DNA of 58,413 nt, taken from assembly GCA_031291515.1 (NCBI GenBank), contig JARLIW010000125.1:1-58413 (forward strand). The letters are read 5' to 3'. Position 1 is the first letter of the stretch, and each line of letters starts with the position of its first letter. This stretch comes from Beijerinckiaceae bacterium (GTDB lineage: Bacteria > Pseudomonadota > Alphaproteobacteria > Rhizobiales > Beijerinckiaceae). A program made the translations under genes and the position numbers. Below, piece after piece: positions 1 through 8,824 of this stretch. A model generated the notes under the pieces. The model saw only the letters and a list, made by a program, of their open reading frames with translations, was not told the DNA's origin and did not search any database.

Positions 1-1191
1 AAAGGTGGGAGCCAGACGGAGGTTGCTGTTGCGCGGATCCTTGCCATGGGGCCAGGTCGCGCCGGCCGGGGTCAAGGCGAGGCCCGCCTCCTTCGCGAGA
101 TCCACGACGCGCGTGGCGGCGCCTTCCACCACATCGACGCTAACGAAATAGCCGCCCTCGGGCTTCGACCAGGTGGCGAGGCCCAGGCCGCCGAGACGGG
201 AATCGAGCGCCTGTTCCACCGCGGCGAATTTCGGGGCGATCAAGGCGCGTTGCGCATCCATATGCTTCTCGATGCCGGCATGGTCGCGCAAAAAGCGGAC
301 GTGACGGAGCTGGTTGAGCTTGTCCGAGCCGATGGTCCGCTTGAACGCGCGCGCGAGGAACCATTTCACATTGGCGGGCGAGGAGGCGAAAAACGCGAGG
401 CCCGCGCCGGCCAAGGTGACTTTCGAGGTCGAGGCGAAAATGAAGGCGCGATCGGGATGGCCCGCCGCGGCGCAAGCTTCCAAGATGTTGCTGATGGCGT
501 GTCGATTTTCGGTGAGATGGTGGACGGTATAGGCGTCGTCCCAATAGAGCCGGAAATCCGGCGCGCCGGTCTTCATCGCGGCCAAGCGCTCGATGGTCCC
601 GGCGGAATAGACATCGCCCGACGGGTTCGAATATTTCGGCACGTTCCACATGCCCTTGACGCTCGGATCGGCGGCGAGCGCTTCGACCGCGTCCATGTCG
701 GGGCCGTCGCCCGTCAACGGCACCGGCAGCATGCGGATCCCATATTCCTCGAGAATCGCGAAATGGCGGTCGTAGCCCGGCACCGGACAGATGAAGGCGA
801 TCGACCCTTCCTTCGACCAGGGCGCCGCGCCGCCCGGCACGCCCTTGAGCAGCGCCCAAGCAATCGTATCGTGCATCAAGGCGAGGCTCGAATTGTCACC
901 AACGACAATTTGCTCCGGCGGCGCGCCGAGCGCGGTGGAGAACAATTTCCGCGCTTCGAGCAGCCCCTGCAGATTGCCGTAATTGCGCGCGTCCTCGCCG
1001 GCTTCACTGTGATAATCGCCATTGCCCGGCAAGGCCAACATGCCGTTGGAAAGATCGAGCTGATCCGGCGCGGGTTTACCGCGCGTCATGTCGAGCTTGA
1101 GGCCACGGGCCTTGAAGGCCTCGTAATCGGCGCGGGCGCGCTCGAGAAGGGCGCGGCGATCGGCAAGGGAGAGGTCGGCGATTGCAGTCAT
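1..1191 (-). CDS. class I/II pyridoxal-phosphate aminotransferase (aspartate aminotransferase Ic-like), C-terminus cut off by the window
   Basis: The gene runs off the left edge, so only the first 397 residues are present; the last visible residues read NLRLAPTF, the usual C-terminal strand of fold-type I aminotransferases. The protein opens MTAIADLSLADRRAALLERA and carries DMTRGKPAPDQLDLS, typical of the aspartate aminotransferase Ic group. It has NVPKYSNPSGDVYS in the middle and the PLP-lysine motif FASTSKVTLAGAG. Expected reaction: transfer of an amino group between aspartate (or alanine) and 2-oxoglutarate in the cytoplasm; substrate choice is inferred. The start ATG lies 2 bases after the lysC stop on the same strand, so the two are probably cotranscribed. 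Confidence 0.85.
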   Translation of the reverse strand, partial: MTAIADLSLADRRALLERARADYEAFKARGLKLDMTRGKPAPDQLDLSNGMLALPGNGDYHSEAGEDARNYGNLQGLLEARKLFSTALGAPPEQIVVGDNSSLALMHDTIAWALLKGVPGGAAPWSKEGSIAFICPVPGYDRHFAILEEYGIRMLPVPLTGDGPDMDAVEALAADPSVKGMWNVPKYSNPSGDVYSAGTIERLAAMKTGAPDFRLYWDDAYTVHHLTENRHAISNILEACAAAGHPDRAFIFASTSKVTLAGAGLAFFASSPANVKWFLARAFKRTIGSDKLNQLRHVRFLRDHAGIEKHMDAQRALIAPKFAAVEQALDSRLGGLGLATWSKPEGGYFVSVDVVEGAATRVVDLAKEAGLALTPAGATWPHGKDPRNSNLRLAPTF

Positions 1192-1193
1192 GG

Positions 1194-2432
1194 TCAAGCC
1201 TTGTCTAGCCCGTAAAGCGTGTGGAGCGTGCGAACCGCCAATTCAGTATAAGCGGCCTCGATGAGAACCGAGAATTTGATCTCGGAGGTGGTGATCGCGC
1301 GGATGTTGATGCCTTTTTCCGAAAGCGCCTTGAACGCCCTGGCCGCCACGCCCGCGTGCGAACGCATGCCGACACCGATCGCCGAGACCTTGACGACATC
1401 GGTCGAGCCCTCGAGATAGGCGAACCCAATCTGCTCCTTCAAGCCTTCCAACACGACACAGGCGCGATCGAAATCGGCAATCGTCGTCGTAAAGGTCATG
1501 TCCGTCGTCTTTTGATCGCCCGAGATGACCTGGATGATCATATCGACATTGATGTTATGCTCGGCGAGCGGCACGAAAATGGCGGCGGCAATCCCCGGCG
1601 CGTCCTTTAAATTACGCAGGGTGATCTGCGCCTCGTCGCGCGAGAAGGCAATGCCGGTGACAACGGGCTGTTCCACGATATCTTCCTCTTCGCAAATCAG
1701 GGTGCCGGGACGCGGGTTTTCGGGATCGTCGAAACTCGACCGGACGAAGGTTCGCACCTTGTGCACCATGGCCAGTTCGACCGAGCGGACTTGAAGCACC
1801 TTGGCGCCCAGCGAAGCCAATTCGAGCATTTCCTCGAAGGCGATCTTGTCGAGCCGCTTGGCCTTGGGCACAACGCGCGGATCGGTCGTATAGACGCCGT
1901 CCACGTCGGTATAAATATCGCAGCGATCCGCCTTCAAGGCCGCCGCCATCGCGACCGCCGACGTGTCGGAGCCGCCGCGACCCAAGGTCGAAATGCGGTT
2001 GGTCGCGGCATGGATTCCTTGGAAGCCGGCAATGACCGCGACTTCGCGGTCGCGGCCGAACGCGTCGATAATGGCCGTCCCGTCGATGTCCTCGATTCGC
2101 GCGGCGCCATGGGCATCCGTGGTGCGAATCGGGACCTGCCAGCCGAGCCAGGACCGGGCGGGAATGCCGATATTTTGCAGCGCGATCGCGAGGAGCCCGG
2201 CCGTCACCTGTTCGCCCGAGGCGACGACGGCGTCATATTCGCGATGATCGTAAAGGGGCGACGCATCCTTGCACCATGCGACCAGTTCATTCGTCTTGCC
2301 GGACATGGCGGAGACCACGACGGCGACCTCGTGGCCAGCGTCGTACTCCCGTTTCACATGTCGGGCGACATTGCGGATGCGATCGAGATCGGCGACGGAG
2401 GTGCCACCGAATTTCATGACAAGACGAGACAT
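1194..2432 (-). CDS. lysC: aspartate kinase
   Basis: 412-residue aspartokinase, first step of the Lys/Thr/Met/DAP pathway: aspartate plus ATP gives aspartyl phosphate. The N-terminal KFGGTSV motif is at residues 7-13, the kinase signature [11 protein letters not shown] is near residue 170, and two ACT-type regulatory segments follow ([15 protein letters not shown] and [16 protein letters not shown]), as in feedback-inhibited enzymes. The start is set at [10 protein letters not shown], because a longer frame reaching 2510 adds 26 residues with no family similarity. It lies immediately upstream of the aminotransferase and is divergent from ubiG. Confidence 0.95.
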   Translation of the reverse strand: MSRLVMKFGGTSVADLDRIRNVARHVKREYDAGHEVAVVVSAMSGKTNELVAWCKDASPLYDHREYDAVVASGEQVTAGLLAIALQNIGIPARSWLGWQVPIRTTDAHGAARIEDIDGTAIIDAFGRDREVAVIAGFQGIHAATNRISTLGRGGSDTSAVAMAAALKADRCDIYTDVDGVYTTDPRVVPKAKRLDKIAFEEMLELASLGAKVLQVRSVELAMVHKVRTFVRSSFDDPENPRPGTLICEEEDIVEQPVVTGIAFSRDEAQITLRNLKDAPGIAAAIFVPLAEHNINVDMIIQVISGDQKTTDMTFTTTIADFDRACVVLEGLKEQIGFAYLEGSTDVVKVSAIGVGMRSHAGVAARAFKALSEKGINIRAITTSEIKFSVLIEAAYTELAVRTLHTLYGLDKA

Positions 2433-2556
2433 TGGGATGCCGGGGTACTCGTGAAGGGCGCTTGTGCGTATAAGGGCGGCATACATGACGGGACGGCGGC
2501 GCTTCGTCAATTGTCAGTTGCGCGACGATGGACGCGGGAAGAGGACGGAACCTGAA

Positions 2557-3303
2557 ATGGCTGATCAGGACAAAGGCGCGTTTGCCCGTGGGACGATCGA
2601 TGAAGAGGATCTCGCGAAATTCGACCGGCTTGGCGCCGAATGGTGGAATCCCGAGGGGCCCATGCAGGCCCTGCATAAGTTCAACCCCGTGCGCGTGGCC
2701 TATATCCGAGACCTCCTGACCGACAAGGCGCAAGGTGCCACGCCGCTGAAAGGCCTGCGAATTCTCGACATCGGCTCGGGTGGCGGCATTTTGTCGGAAA
2801 GCCTGGCGCGGCTCGGCGCGAGCGTCACGGGGATCGACCCGGCGCCCAACAATATCGCCATTGCGTCCCGCCATGCGGCCGAGGCGGGGCTGACCATCGA
2901 TTATCGCTGCACCACGATCGAGACGCTGAGCGGTTCTGGAGAGCTTTTCGACGCCGTGCTCGCGATGGAGGTGATCGAGCACGTGCGCGACGTGTCCGGC
3001 TTTCTGCGCCACGCCGCCAGGATGGTCCGCCCCGGCGGACTGATGGTGGGAGCGACGCTGAACCGGACGCTCAAGAGCTATGCGCTCGCCATCGTCGGGG
3101 CCGAATATGTCTTGCGCTGGGTGCCCAAGGGCACGCACGACTGGCAGAAATTCGTCACCCCGTCCGAGTTCAAGGCGCATTTGAGCCGCGCGGGCCTCAA
3201 AAACATCGGCTCGACCGGGGTGACTTATAATCCGCTCACGGCCCGGTGGTCGCTCTCCCCCGACATGGGCGTCAATTACATGGTTGTCGCGCGACGGCCC
3301 TAA
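2557..3303 (+). CDS. ubiG: bifunctional ubiquinone biosynthesis O-methyltransferase
   Basis: 248-residue SAM-dependent methyltransferase that performs the two O-methylations of ubiquinone synthesis. The N-terminus has the UbiG hallmark FDRLGAEWWNPEGPM followed by LHKFNPVRVAYI. SAM motif I is LDIGSGGGILSE, then GIDPAPNNI, AMEVIEHV and GATLNRTLKSY. The start chosen is ATG 2557 (MADQDKGAF); a longer frame opens at 2464 but is not supported. It is divergent from lysC, a conserved alphaproteobacterial arrangement. Confidence 0.95.
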   Translation: MADQDKGAFARGTIDEEDLAKFDRLGAEWWNPEGPMQALHKFNPVRVAYIRDLLTDKAQGATPLKGLRILDIGSGGGILSESLARLGASVTGIDPAPNNIAIASRHAAEAGLTIDYRCTTIETLSGSGELFDAVLAMEVIEHVRDVSGFLRHAARMVRPGGLMVGATLNRTLKSYALAIVGAEYVLRWVPKGTHDWQKFVTPSEFKAHLSRAGLKNIGSTGVTYNPLTARWSLSPDMGVNYMVVARRP

Positions 3304-3440
3304 GCCAAGGCACTCTGGCGAGCCTGTTGCCTAAAAGAGACGCGCTCCGGAATATGAGAACCCGTGCGCGTGAGATCGGTGCCGATCTCGCGATCTCGGA
3401 TAAGAATGCCCGCCTAATTGTGTGCAAGAGCCGCCGAGCG

Positions 3441-3881
3441 ATGACCGCGCGATCCGCGAAATGGAAAAGGAGTAGGGCCAAGGGTGCGCCTCGCACTCTT
3501 GCCTCCGCTCGCCATTTCGCCGTCGTCTGCCTCGCGATCCTCGGCCTCTACCTTCAAATCACCGCGGCGGCGGCCTGTTTGATCGGACCATCCGCCGCGA
3601 ACGATGCCAGCTCTAACGGGCAGCTCTTCCCGATCTGTCATGCCGATCACGGCACGGATGCGAGCTCCACGCCGGGCGGCGATCAGGGGTCGACAGCACA
3701 ACATTCCTGCCCCTTCTGTTCGCACCACAGCCAGGCGGTCATGGCGCCGCCAGACCGCGCCGCCGTCCTCGAACCGCTTTTCACTGGTTCGGCGGAAGCC
3801 ACGCACGCCCCGTTTCTGACGCGATCCCTCGCCCGTTTCGCGGCGGGCGCACCGCCGCGCGGACCTCCCGCGACGGCCTGA
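3441..3881 (+). CDS. DUF2946-family Cys/His-rich envelope protein
   Basis: 146 residues starting MTARSAKWKRSRAKG. One hydrophobic segment (FAVVCLAILGLYLQITAAAA, about residues 25-44) looks like a signal anchor or signal peptide. Downstream are FPICHADHGTD and SCPFCSHHSQAVM; this cysteine/histidine pattern (PxCH then CPFC) is the DUF2946 signature. Members are often encoded beside copper genes and are suspected metal binders, but no activity is established. Further upstream ATGs (for example 3354) exist. The protein lies 118 bp ahead of an outer-membrane protein, copC and copD, which supports a copper-related role. Confidence 0.7.
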   Translation: MTARSAKWKRSRAKGAPRTLASARHFAVVCLAILGLYLQITAAAACLIGPSAANDASSNGQLFPICHADHGTDASSTPGGDQGSTAQHSCPFCSHHSQAVMAPPDRAAVLEPLFTGSAEATHAPFLTRSLARFAAGAPPRGPPATA

Positions 3882-3999
3882 CGGCCCCGGCGCGTTCCGC
3901 GAACGGCCATCGTTCAAGCGCCATCGCTGCTATCCACCCGACGATTCACGCGCTGGCGCCTCGCGCCCGTGATCATCCCAATTTCTTCAAGGATATCCC

Positions 4000-4965
4000 A
4001 TGTTTTCCAAGACCTTACCCGGCTTGGCCGGCGCGCTTGGCGCGTCCGCCTTGCTGTTTGGCGCGGGCCCGTTGGCCGCGCATACGATCGTCGGCGACCG
4101 CGTCTTTCCGGCGACGCTCACGATCGACGATCCCGGCGTCAACGACGAATTGGCGCTGCCGAGCTTTTCCTATCTGTCGACGCCGAATGGCGACGGCACC
4201 TATAACAAGCAGACCGGCCTTCAATGGGAATATGCCAAGACGATCACGGCCGACCTCGGCCTTTCCATCGGCAATGGCGTGACCTTCCAGCACAACCCGC
4301 AAGCGACAGGCTGGTCGAATCTCGAGACGCAGCTGAAATATGTCCTGTATCAAAACCCCAAGCAGGAGTTGATTTTCGCGACGGCGATCAACATCGAGAT
4401 CGGCCATACCGGGAGTTCCCCGAGTTCGGCGCTCCCCGCCGATCCGTTTTCCACGATCACCGGCAAGCTCTATGCCGGCAAAGGCTTCGGCGATGCGCCG
4501 GTGGATTGGCTGCGTCCCTTCGCGATCACCGGCGAGGTCGATTTTTCGAGCCCCACCGTGAACATCAATTCCGATGGAAGCCTCAACCCGACGCACCTGA
4601 CCTGGGGCGGCTCGCTGCAATATAGCCTGCTGTATCAAAATTCTTATATCAGCGAAGTTCCCGACGTCTTCAAACGACTCATTCCGTCGTTCGAGGCGAT
4701 CTTGACGACGCCGGTTTCGTGGACCGGGCCGTCGCCCGCGACCCCGACAATTCCGGGCGTTCATGAGACGACAGGCGTCGTCGGACCGTCGCTCTATTAC
4801 ATCGGCCAATATTTCGAAATTGGCGTGATGGCGCAAATCCCGGTCAATAGCGACAGCGGCAAGCATCTCGGCGCCTTGGCGGTTCTCGATTTCTTCCTCG
4901 ACGACATCGCCCCGGATTCAATCGGCAAGCCCCTGTTCGGCGCAACGCATACATCGCGATATTGA
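4000..4965 (+). CDS. predicted outer-membrane beta-barrel protein of the copper locus
   Basis: 321 residues with a signal peptide (ALGASALLFGAGPLAAHT, cleavage expected near AAHT). The mature part is made of alternating polar/aromatic strands, such as LQWEYAKTITADLGLSIGNG, LKYVLYQNPKQELIFATAINIEIG and YIGQYFEIGVMAQIPV. These resemble transporter-like outer-membrane proteins found next to copC/copD in Methylobacterium and relatives. It begins 118 bp after the DUF2946 gene and ends 9 bp before copC, so one transcript is likely. The barrel assignment rests on pattern only, and the transported substrate (possibly copper) is inferred from neighbours. Confidence 0.65.
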   Translation: MFSKTLPGLAGALGASALLFGAGPLAAHTIVGDRVFPATLTIDDPGVNDELALPSFSYLSTPNGDGTYNKQTGLQWEYAKTITADLGLSIGNGVTFQHNPQATGWSNLETQLKYVLYQNPKQELIFATAINIEIGHTGSSPSSALPADPFSTITGKLYAGKGFGDAPVDWLRPFAITGEVDFSSPTVNINSDGSLNPTHLTWGGSLQYSLLYQNSYISEVPDVFKRLIPSFEAILTTPVSWTGPSPATPTIPGVHETTGVVGPSLYYIGQYFEIGVMAQIPVNSDSGKHLGALAVLDFFLDDIAPDSIGKPLFGATHTSRY

Positions 4966-4974
4966 GGTCAACCC

Positions 4975-5343
4975 ATGAAACATCGTCTCACATTGCCACT
5001 TGCGGCGCTTCTTGCGAGCATTCTCGCAAGCCCCGCTCTCGCTCACGCCTTCTTGGACCACGCCACGCCCGGCGTCGGCGCGACCGTCAACAGCTCGCCC
5101 GGCGAACTCCAGCTCAGCTTTACCCAAAATCTCGTGCCGGCCTTCTCGGGCGTCACGCTCAAGGCGGCGAGCGGCGGCGAGATCCCGGTGGGCAAGGCGA
5201 CGCTCGACGCCGGAAGCGCCAACACGCTCCACGTCAAGCTCGGCAAGGCCTTGCCGCCAGGCACCTATTTCGTGAGCTGGCACGTCGTCTCGGTGGACAC
5301 GCATCCGACCTCGGGCACGTATAAGTTCACGATCGCGCCCTGA
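4975..5343 (+). CDS. copC: CopC-family periplasmic copper-binding protein
   Basis: 122 residues. The signal peptide ends ...ASPALA, leaving a mature N-terminus HAFLDHATPG. That N-terminal histidine, with the VSVDTHPTSG segment near the C-terminus, forms the Cu(II) histidine-brace site known for CopC. Other family features are LSFTQNLVPAFSGV and the YFVSWHVVS strand. The methionine-rich Cu(I) loop of some CopC proteins is absent, placing it in the Cu(II)-only type. It has close spacing on both sides: 9 bp after the outer-membrane gene and 24 bp before copD. Confidence 0.92.
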   Translation: MKHRLTLPLAALLASILASPALAHAFLDHATPGVGATVNSSPGELQLSFTQNLVPAFSGVTLKAASGGEIPVGKATLDAGSANTLHVKLGKALPPGTYFVSWHVVSVDTHPTSGTYKFTIAP

Positions 5344-5367
5344 CATTTCGCCAAGGGCGGGACCGCC

Positions 5368-6393
5368 ATGACATTTGTGGGTCAGTTTCCAATCGTTCTC
5401 GCCCAAGCGATGCAGGGCATGCCGGGCATGGATGACATGCCCGACATGGACCATGGCGCCGACGCCACGCTCGCAACGATTTTCGATGTGCTCGTGTTGT
5501 CCCGTTGGGTCCATTTCGCGACGGTGTTCCTCCTTTTCGGCGCAAGTTTCTTTTGGCTCACGGTGGGCTGGCAAGCGCCTGGTCAGACTGTCCCTGACCT
5601 TCCCCGGTCACAACGAGCGACTGTCCGGCTGCTCGCGATTGCCGCGCCGCTCGCGGCCCTCTCCGGCCTCGGCTGGCTGCTTGGGATGCTCGCCAATATG
5701 ACGGGCGGCTTTGGTCCCGCGATTGATCCGGAAAATCTGCGGCTGTTCTTTTTCGAGACGGCGTTCGGGCCGGTCTGGGGCATTCGGTTGATCCTGCTCG
5801 CCGCCGCGGCCGTCACGGCTCTTTCGCCGCTTCGAAACGATCTCCGGTTCAAGATCGTGGGATATGCCGGCGCTCTGCTCTTGATCAACCAGGCCTGGCT
5901 CGGTCATGCCGCCGAAGGCGGATCGGGCCTTTATGGCGCGCTGACGATTTCGGTCTATTGCGTGCACGTTTGCGCGGGCGGAACCTGGGTCGGCGCTTTG
6001 CCGCCGCTGATCTTCGCGATGTTCGAGACAAGACGCGCCAGAGCGGAGGCCTCGCGCGTAAAAACCCACGAAATTCTCGCGCGCTTCTCCACGATGGCCA
6101 GCATCGCGGTGACCCTGATCGTTCTCAGCGGCATTGCCAACGCCTGGTTCCGAACGGCCGGCTCTTTCGGCATTTTGATCCACACGGGCTATGGCGCCGT
6201 GCTTCTCGCCAAAATAATCCTGGTGACGGCGATGCTGGCCTTGGCCGCGTACAACCGCTTTATCGCCATGCCGAACCTACGCCGAGGCGCCCCAGCCGGC
6301 CATCTGCGCGCGAGCGTTCTGATCGAACTCGGGCTCGGCGTCCTCGTCGCCGCCGCCGCGGCCGTGCTCGGCATCACGCCACCGCCGCAGTGA
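5368..6393 (+). CDS. copD: CopD-family copper transport membrane protein with Met/Asp/His-rich N-terminus
   Basis: 341-residue polytopic inner-membrane protein, with about eight hydrophobic helices from residue 45 on. It shows the CopD-type GASFFWLTVGW, LLINQAWLGHAAEG and VHVCAGGTWVGALPPLIFAMF segments; the last two hold histidines suitable for metal transfer. Before the first strong helix lies MQGMPGMDDMPDMDHG, a methionine-rich stretch that resembles Cu(I)-binding sites and would face the periplasm. In known systems CopC hands copper to CopD for import. It is the last gene of the copper run. A hairpin (TGAGTTTC / GAAACTCA, 6418-6442) lies just after it, without a T-tract. Confidence 0.9.
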   Translation: MTFVGQFPIVLAQAMQGMPGMDDMPDMDHGADATLATIFDVLVLSRWVHFATVFLLFGASFFWLTVGWQAPGQTVPDLPRSQRATVRLLAIAAPLAALSGLGWLLGMLANMTGGFGPAIDPENLRLFFFETAFGPVWGIRLILLAAAAVTALSPLRNDLRFKIVGYAGALLLINQAWLGHAAEGGSGLYGALTISVYCVHVCAGGTWVGALPPLIFAMFETRRARAEASRVKTHEILARFSTMASIAVTLIVLSGIANAWFRTAGSFGILIHTGYGAVLLAKIILVTAMLALAAYNRFIAMPNLRRGAPAGHLRASVLIELGLGVLVAAAAAVLGITPPPQ

Positions 6394-6478
6394 GCTTGAC
6401 ACGAGAATATCGGCGGTTGAGTTTCTTTTAGGGCGAAACTCAGAAACTGGTTTTGTTGGACGTTCATAAGAGGGATGA

Positions 6479-7069
6479 ATGAAAGCGCTGTTTTTTATCC
6501 TGCTTCTTTTGACGTCCGGCCCGGCATTTGCGCAAAACGCCGCGCGTACGCCGTTCGGTTTGGCTTGGGGATCCTCTAAAGAGGATGTTATAAAATTAGG
6601 TGTATCCTTTGGCCCGGAAAAGATGGGTCAATTTGGCCAAGAGTTTTCAGTTTGGTCGCTGCCGAAAAATTTAGACGACGTTCGCGATGTTTATTTATAT
6701 TTCGGATTTAATAATAAGCTCTAGAGAATTGTCGTAATTTCTAAGTCATTTCATAATGATAAAAGCGGCGCGAGGGTAATAAGTCGGATCGACGAATTAT
6801 CGTCTTCGCTTTCAGAAAATTATGGAAAGAAAATGACAAAAAAATATATAAACCCGTCTTCTTTTTATCAGGATCAAAATCAATTCGCGTATGGACTTTA
6901 TACAAACAACGCTTTATTATTTTATTCTTGGGATCGCGATGGTGTTCAGGTCGAGCTTTCTGCGCGCTCAAAAATGGAAAATACGTTCTACGACTTAATT
7001 TATGAGTTTGCTCCACTTGCAGGTGAAGTGAAAGCGAATCAAAAAAGCAGGGAAAAAGGGGTGCTTTGA
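6479..7069 (+). pseudogene. small exported protein of unknown family interrupted by one in-frame amber codon
   Basis: The frame opens with a clear signal peptide (MKALFFILLLLTSGPAFA) and MKALFF...FNNKL runs 81 codons to TAG at 6722-6724. The same frame then continues open for 114 more codons (RIVVISKSFHNDKSGARV..., through NYGKKMTKKYINPSSFY) to TGA at 7067-7069. The halves together give a plausible 195-residue protein, so one CAG/TGG-to-TAG change or a sequencing error explains the break. The gene is much richer in A and T than its neighbours, which suggests recent transfer. The family is not recognised; TPFGLAWGSSKEDV resembles small periplasmic proteins with a conserved FGLxWGxS start. Confidence 0.65.
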
Positions 7070-7070
7070 G

Positions 7071-7403
7071 CTACGCGGCTTGATCATCGTCGTGCTTTAA
7101 AAACTTAAGGAAATCGATCGCTCTCGCTTTTGTCTCTAGCTTAAGGCTTTCAAGCAAGCTCCATGGCGCATCCGGTTTCGATGGGTCGCGTATCAGGAGA
7201 TCCGTTGGCGAACAATCCATCGCCTCGGCGAAAGCCTCAAGTTCGCGCTGGCCGTATGGGCTCTTGCTCTTTTCGATCCGACTCAGTCTGCCCGATGTAA
7301 AGCTTGTGGCGAGAAGCTCGGCAACCCGATCTGCAAGGCTATCCTAGGTCAGGCCTCGGAACATCCAAAGCACGGGATGCGTTGACGAAGCGCCATCGAT
7401 CAC
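7071..7403 (-). pseudogene. XRE-type helix-turn-helix regulator cut by an in-frame amber codon
   Basis: Read on the minus strand, ...HPVLWMFRGLT is followed by TAG (7346-7344), then DSLADRVAELLATSFTSGRL, SRIEKSKSPYGQRELEAFAE and an alpha-proteobacterial C-terminus (DPSKPDAPWSLLESL, ARAIDFLKFL). This matches small Cro/CI-type proteins whose helix 2 reads RGLTQ-x-LADRV, so TAG sits exactly where a glutamine (CAG) is expected. GTG 7403 is a possible start. It is convergent with the preceding broken gene, with only 1 bp between their stops. No intact protein can be made without suppression. Confidence 0.65.
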
Positions 7404-7498
7404 GTTACAGAGGCTGCGACCAATGGACATTGACCCTTGCGCCGCCGCCGCTTCGTCCTCGACGAGGCTGCTCCGTGGCAACCGGCTCATCAATGTTT

Positions 7499-7588
7499 GG
7501 AGAGGTGGCAGAGTGGTCGAATGCACCGCACTCGAAATGCGGCATAGGTGCAAGCTTATCGGGGGTTCGAATCCCTCCCTCTCCGCCA
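7499..7588 (+). tRNA. tRNA-Ser (anticodon CGA)
   Basis: A 90-nt class II tRNA. The acceptor stem GGAGAGG pairs with CCTCTCC at 7578-7584, followed by discriminator G and encoded CCA (7586-7588). The anticodon stem CCGCA/TGCGG encloses loop CTCGAAA, with anticodon CGA at 7533-7535, reading UCG. A long variable arm and the T-loop GGTTCGAATCC complete the fold. A decayed integrase begins 150 bp downstream, so this tRNA was probably an integration site. Confidence 0.96.
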
Positions 7589-7738
7589 AGACCTTGATTT
7601 CCTAGGATCATGCAAGGTCACCGTCTCTATTGTTTGCGACGTAATTGTCGTAGGTTAGGGAACGGCGGTCGCTTGAAGGGTCGCCAGGGGCAGCTAAGGG
7701 CACCTGATTCGCTTGGGCACTTTAGCGGCATTCGCCGA

Positions 7739-8530
7739 ATGACCACGATTGACAAGCTGACCGCTAAACGAGTCATCCGCCTTCCCGAGGGATTGCACGG
7801 CGACCGCGGCAATCTTTATCTCGCGGTCCCGACGAGAGAACCGCGGCAATGGGTCGTGCGATATCGCTTCGGCGGCAAGCCGCGGGAACTCGGCTTAGGG
7901 GAGCGCCGGACCAGGCGGAATGCCCCGCGCGGCAGCGCGAAGCAAAGCTGAAAAAATTCGCGGACAATTGCGAGATGGCATCGACCCGTTGGCCCAAAAG
8001 CCGAGGTGACAAAGGCCAAGGCCGTGCCGATGTTCCGCGCAAAAATGGACAAGTATCCCGCCAAGGGCGAGCCCTCTTGGAAAAATCCCAAAAGCGCTCG
8101 TCAAGGACGGGCGAGCCTCGAGACCCCTGCACGGACTATTCTCGATTTGCCGGTCGATCAAATCGACGTCGAAGACCTAGTCAAGTCTTCGAACCCATTG
8201 GGTACACGCCGCCCGAAACGACGCGGCGCGTGCGCGGCCGGATCGGAGCGATCCGTTCATCGAATAAAAACGAAGGGCAACCCGAGGGGCGAAAATCCCG
8301 CGGCCTTGCGTGATAACCTGAAGAATATTTTTAAATCGACTCCCCCTTGGTCCGCGGGCATTTTGCATCAATCGACCACCAACAGGGACCGAATTTTTTG
8401 AGGCCTTAAGCGCGCGCGCTTCCATCAGCCCCTTTGCACTCAAACGGATCATCCTGACGATGTCGCGCGCGTCGCCGTGTCAGCGACGTGGTCGGAAATC
8501 AACATCGAACGACGACCTTGGACGATTAGG
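7739..8530 (+). pseudogene. decayed P4-type tyrosine-recombinase integrase
   Basis: The N-terminal DUF4102-like part is readable from ATG 7739 (MTTIDKLTAKRVIRLPEG, then QWVVRYRFGGKPRELGLG). After several frame changes, later parts follow in other frames: SWKNPKSARQGRASLET and DLPVDQIDVEDLVK, then ETTRRVRGRIGAIRS, then ISPFALKRIILTMSRA (around the first catalytic arginine) and SATWSEINIERRPWTIR ending near 8530. The order matches P4/phage integrases, but no single frame is open and the final catalytic H-R-Y part is not found. Its place just after tRNA-Ser is typical for island integrases. It is non-functional as read. Confidence 0.75.
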
Positions 8531-8784
8531 TCCGCGCGCGCGAAGGCGGCGGAGACGCAGCGATCGCGGGGGAGGATCGCGTCGTGCCGGTGGGACGCGC
8601 CATCGCTATTCCGGAAGTTACGTCAAAGCTAGGGGGTACCAAACGTCCATCAGACTCGGTTGAACAGTTCGACATCCATGCCGAACGACCGCCGATCCCA
8701 TTGGCGCCCGACACCGAGCCGCCGGAGCGACCGGCCCCATAAGTGATCCGGAAAATCGGTTATTTCGAAGTATCGGTCAAAATT

Positions 8785-8809
8785 GGGCGATTATCCCGGA
8801 CTTGACAAA
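8785..8809 (+). repeat. left terminal inverted repeat of the IS1595-family element
   Basis: 25 bp beginning GGGCGATTATCCCGG and ending CTTGACAAA. It is identical to the reverse complement of 10648-10672. It lies beyond the 3' end of the passenger gene. Confidence 0.9.
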
Positions 8810-8824
8810 ATCGTCTATCTTCTT

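Noticed and set aside
46-1215. 389-residue open frame on the plus strand opposite the aminotransferase
   Set aside because: It is the antisense of a clear class I aminotransferase; its Arg/Gly-rich composition and lack of motifs mark it as a high-GC shadow.
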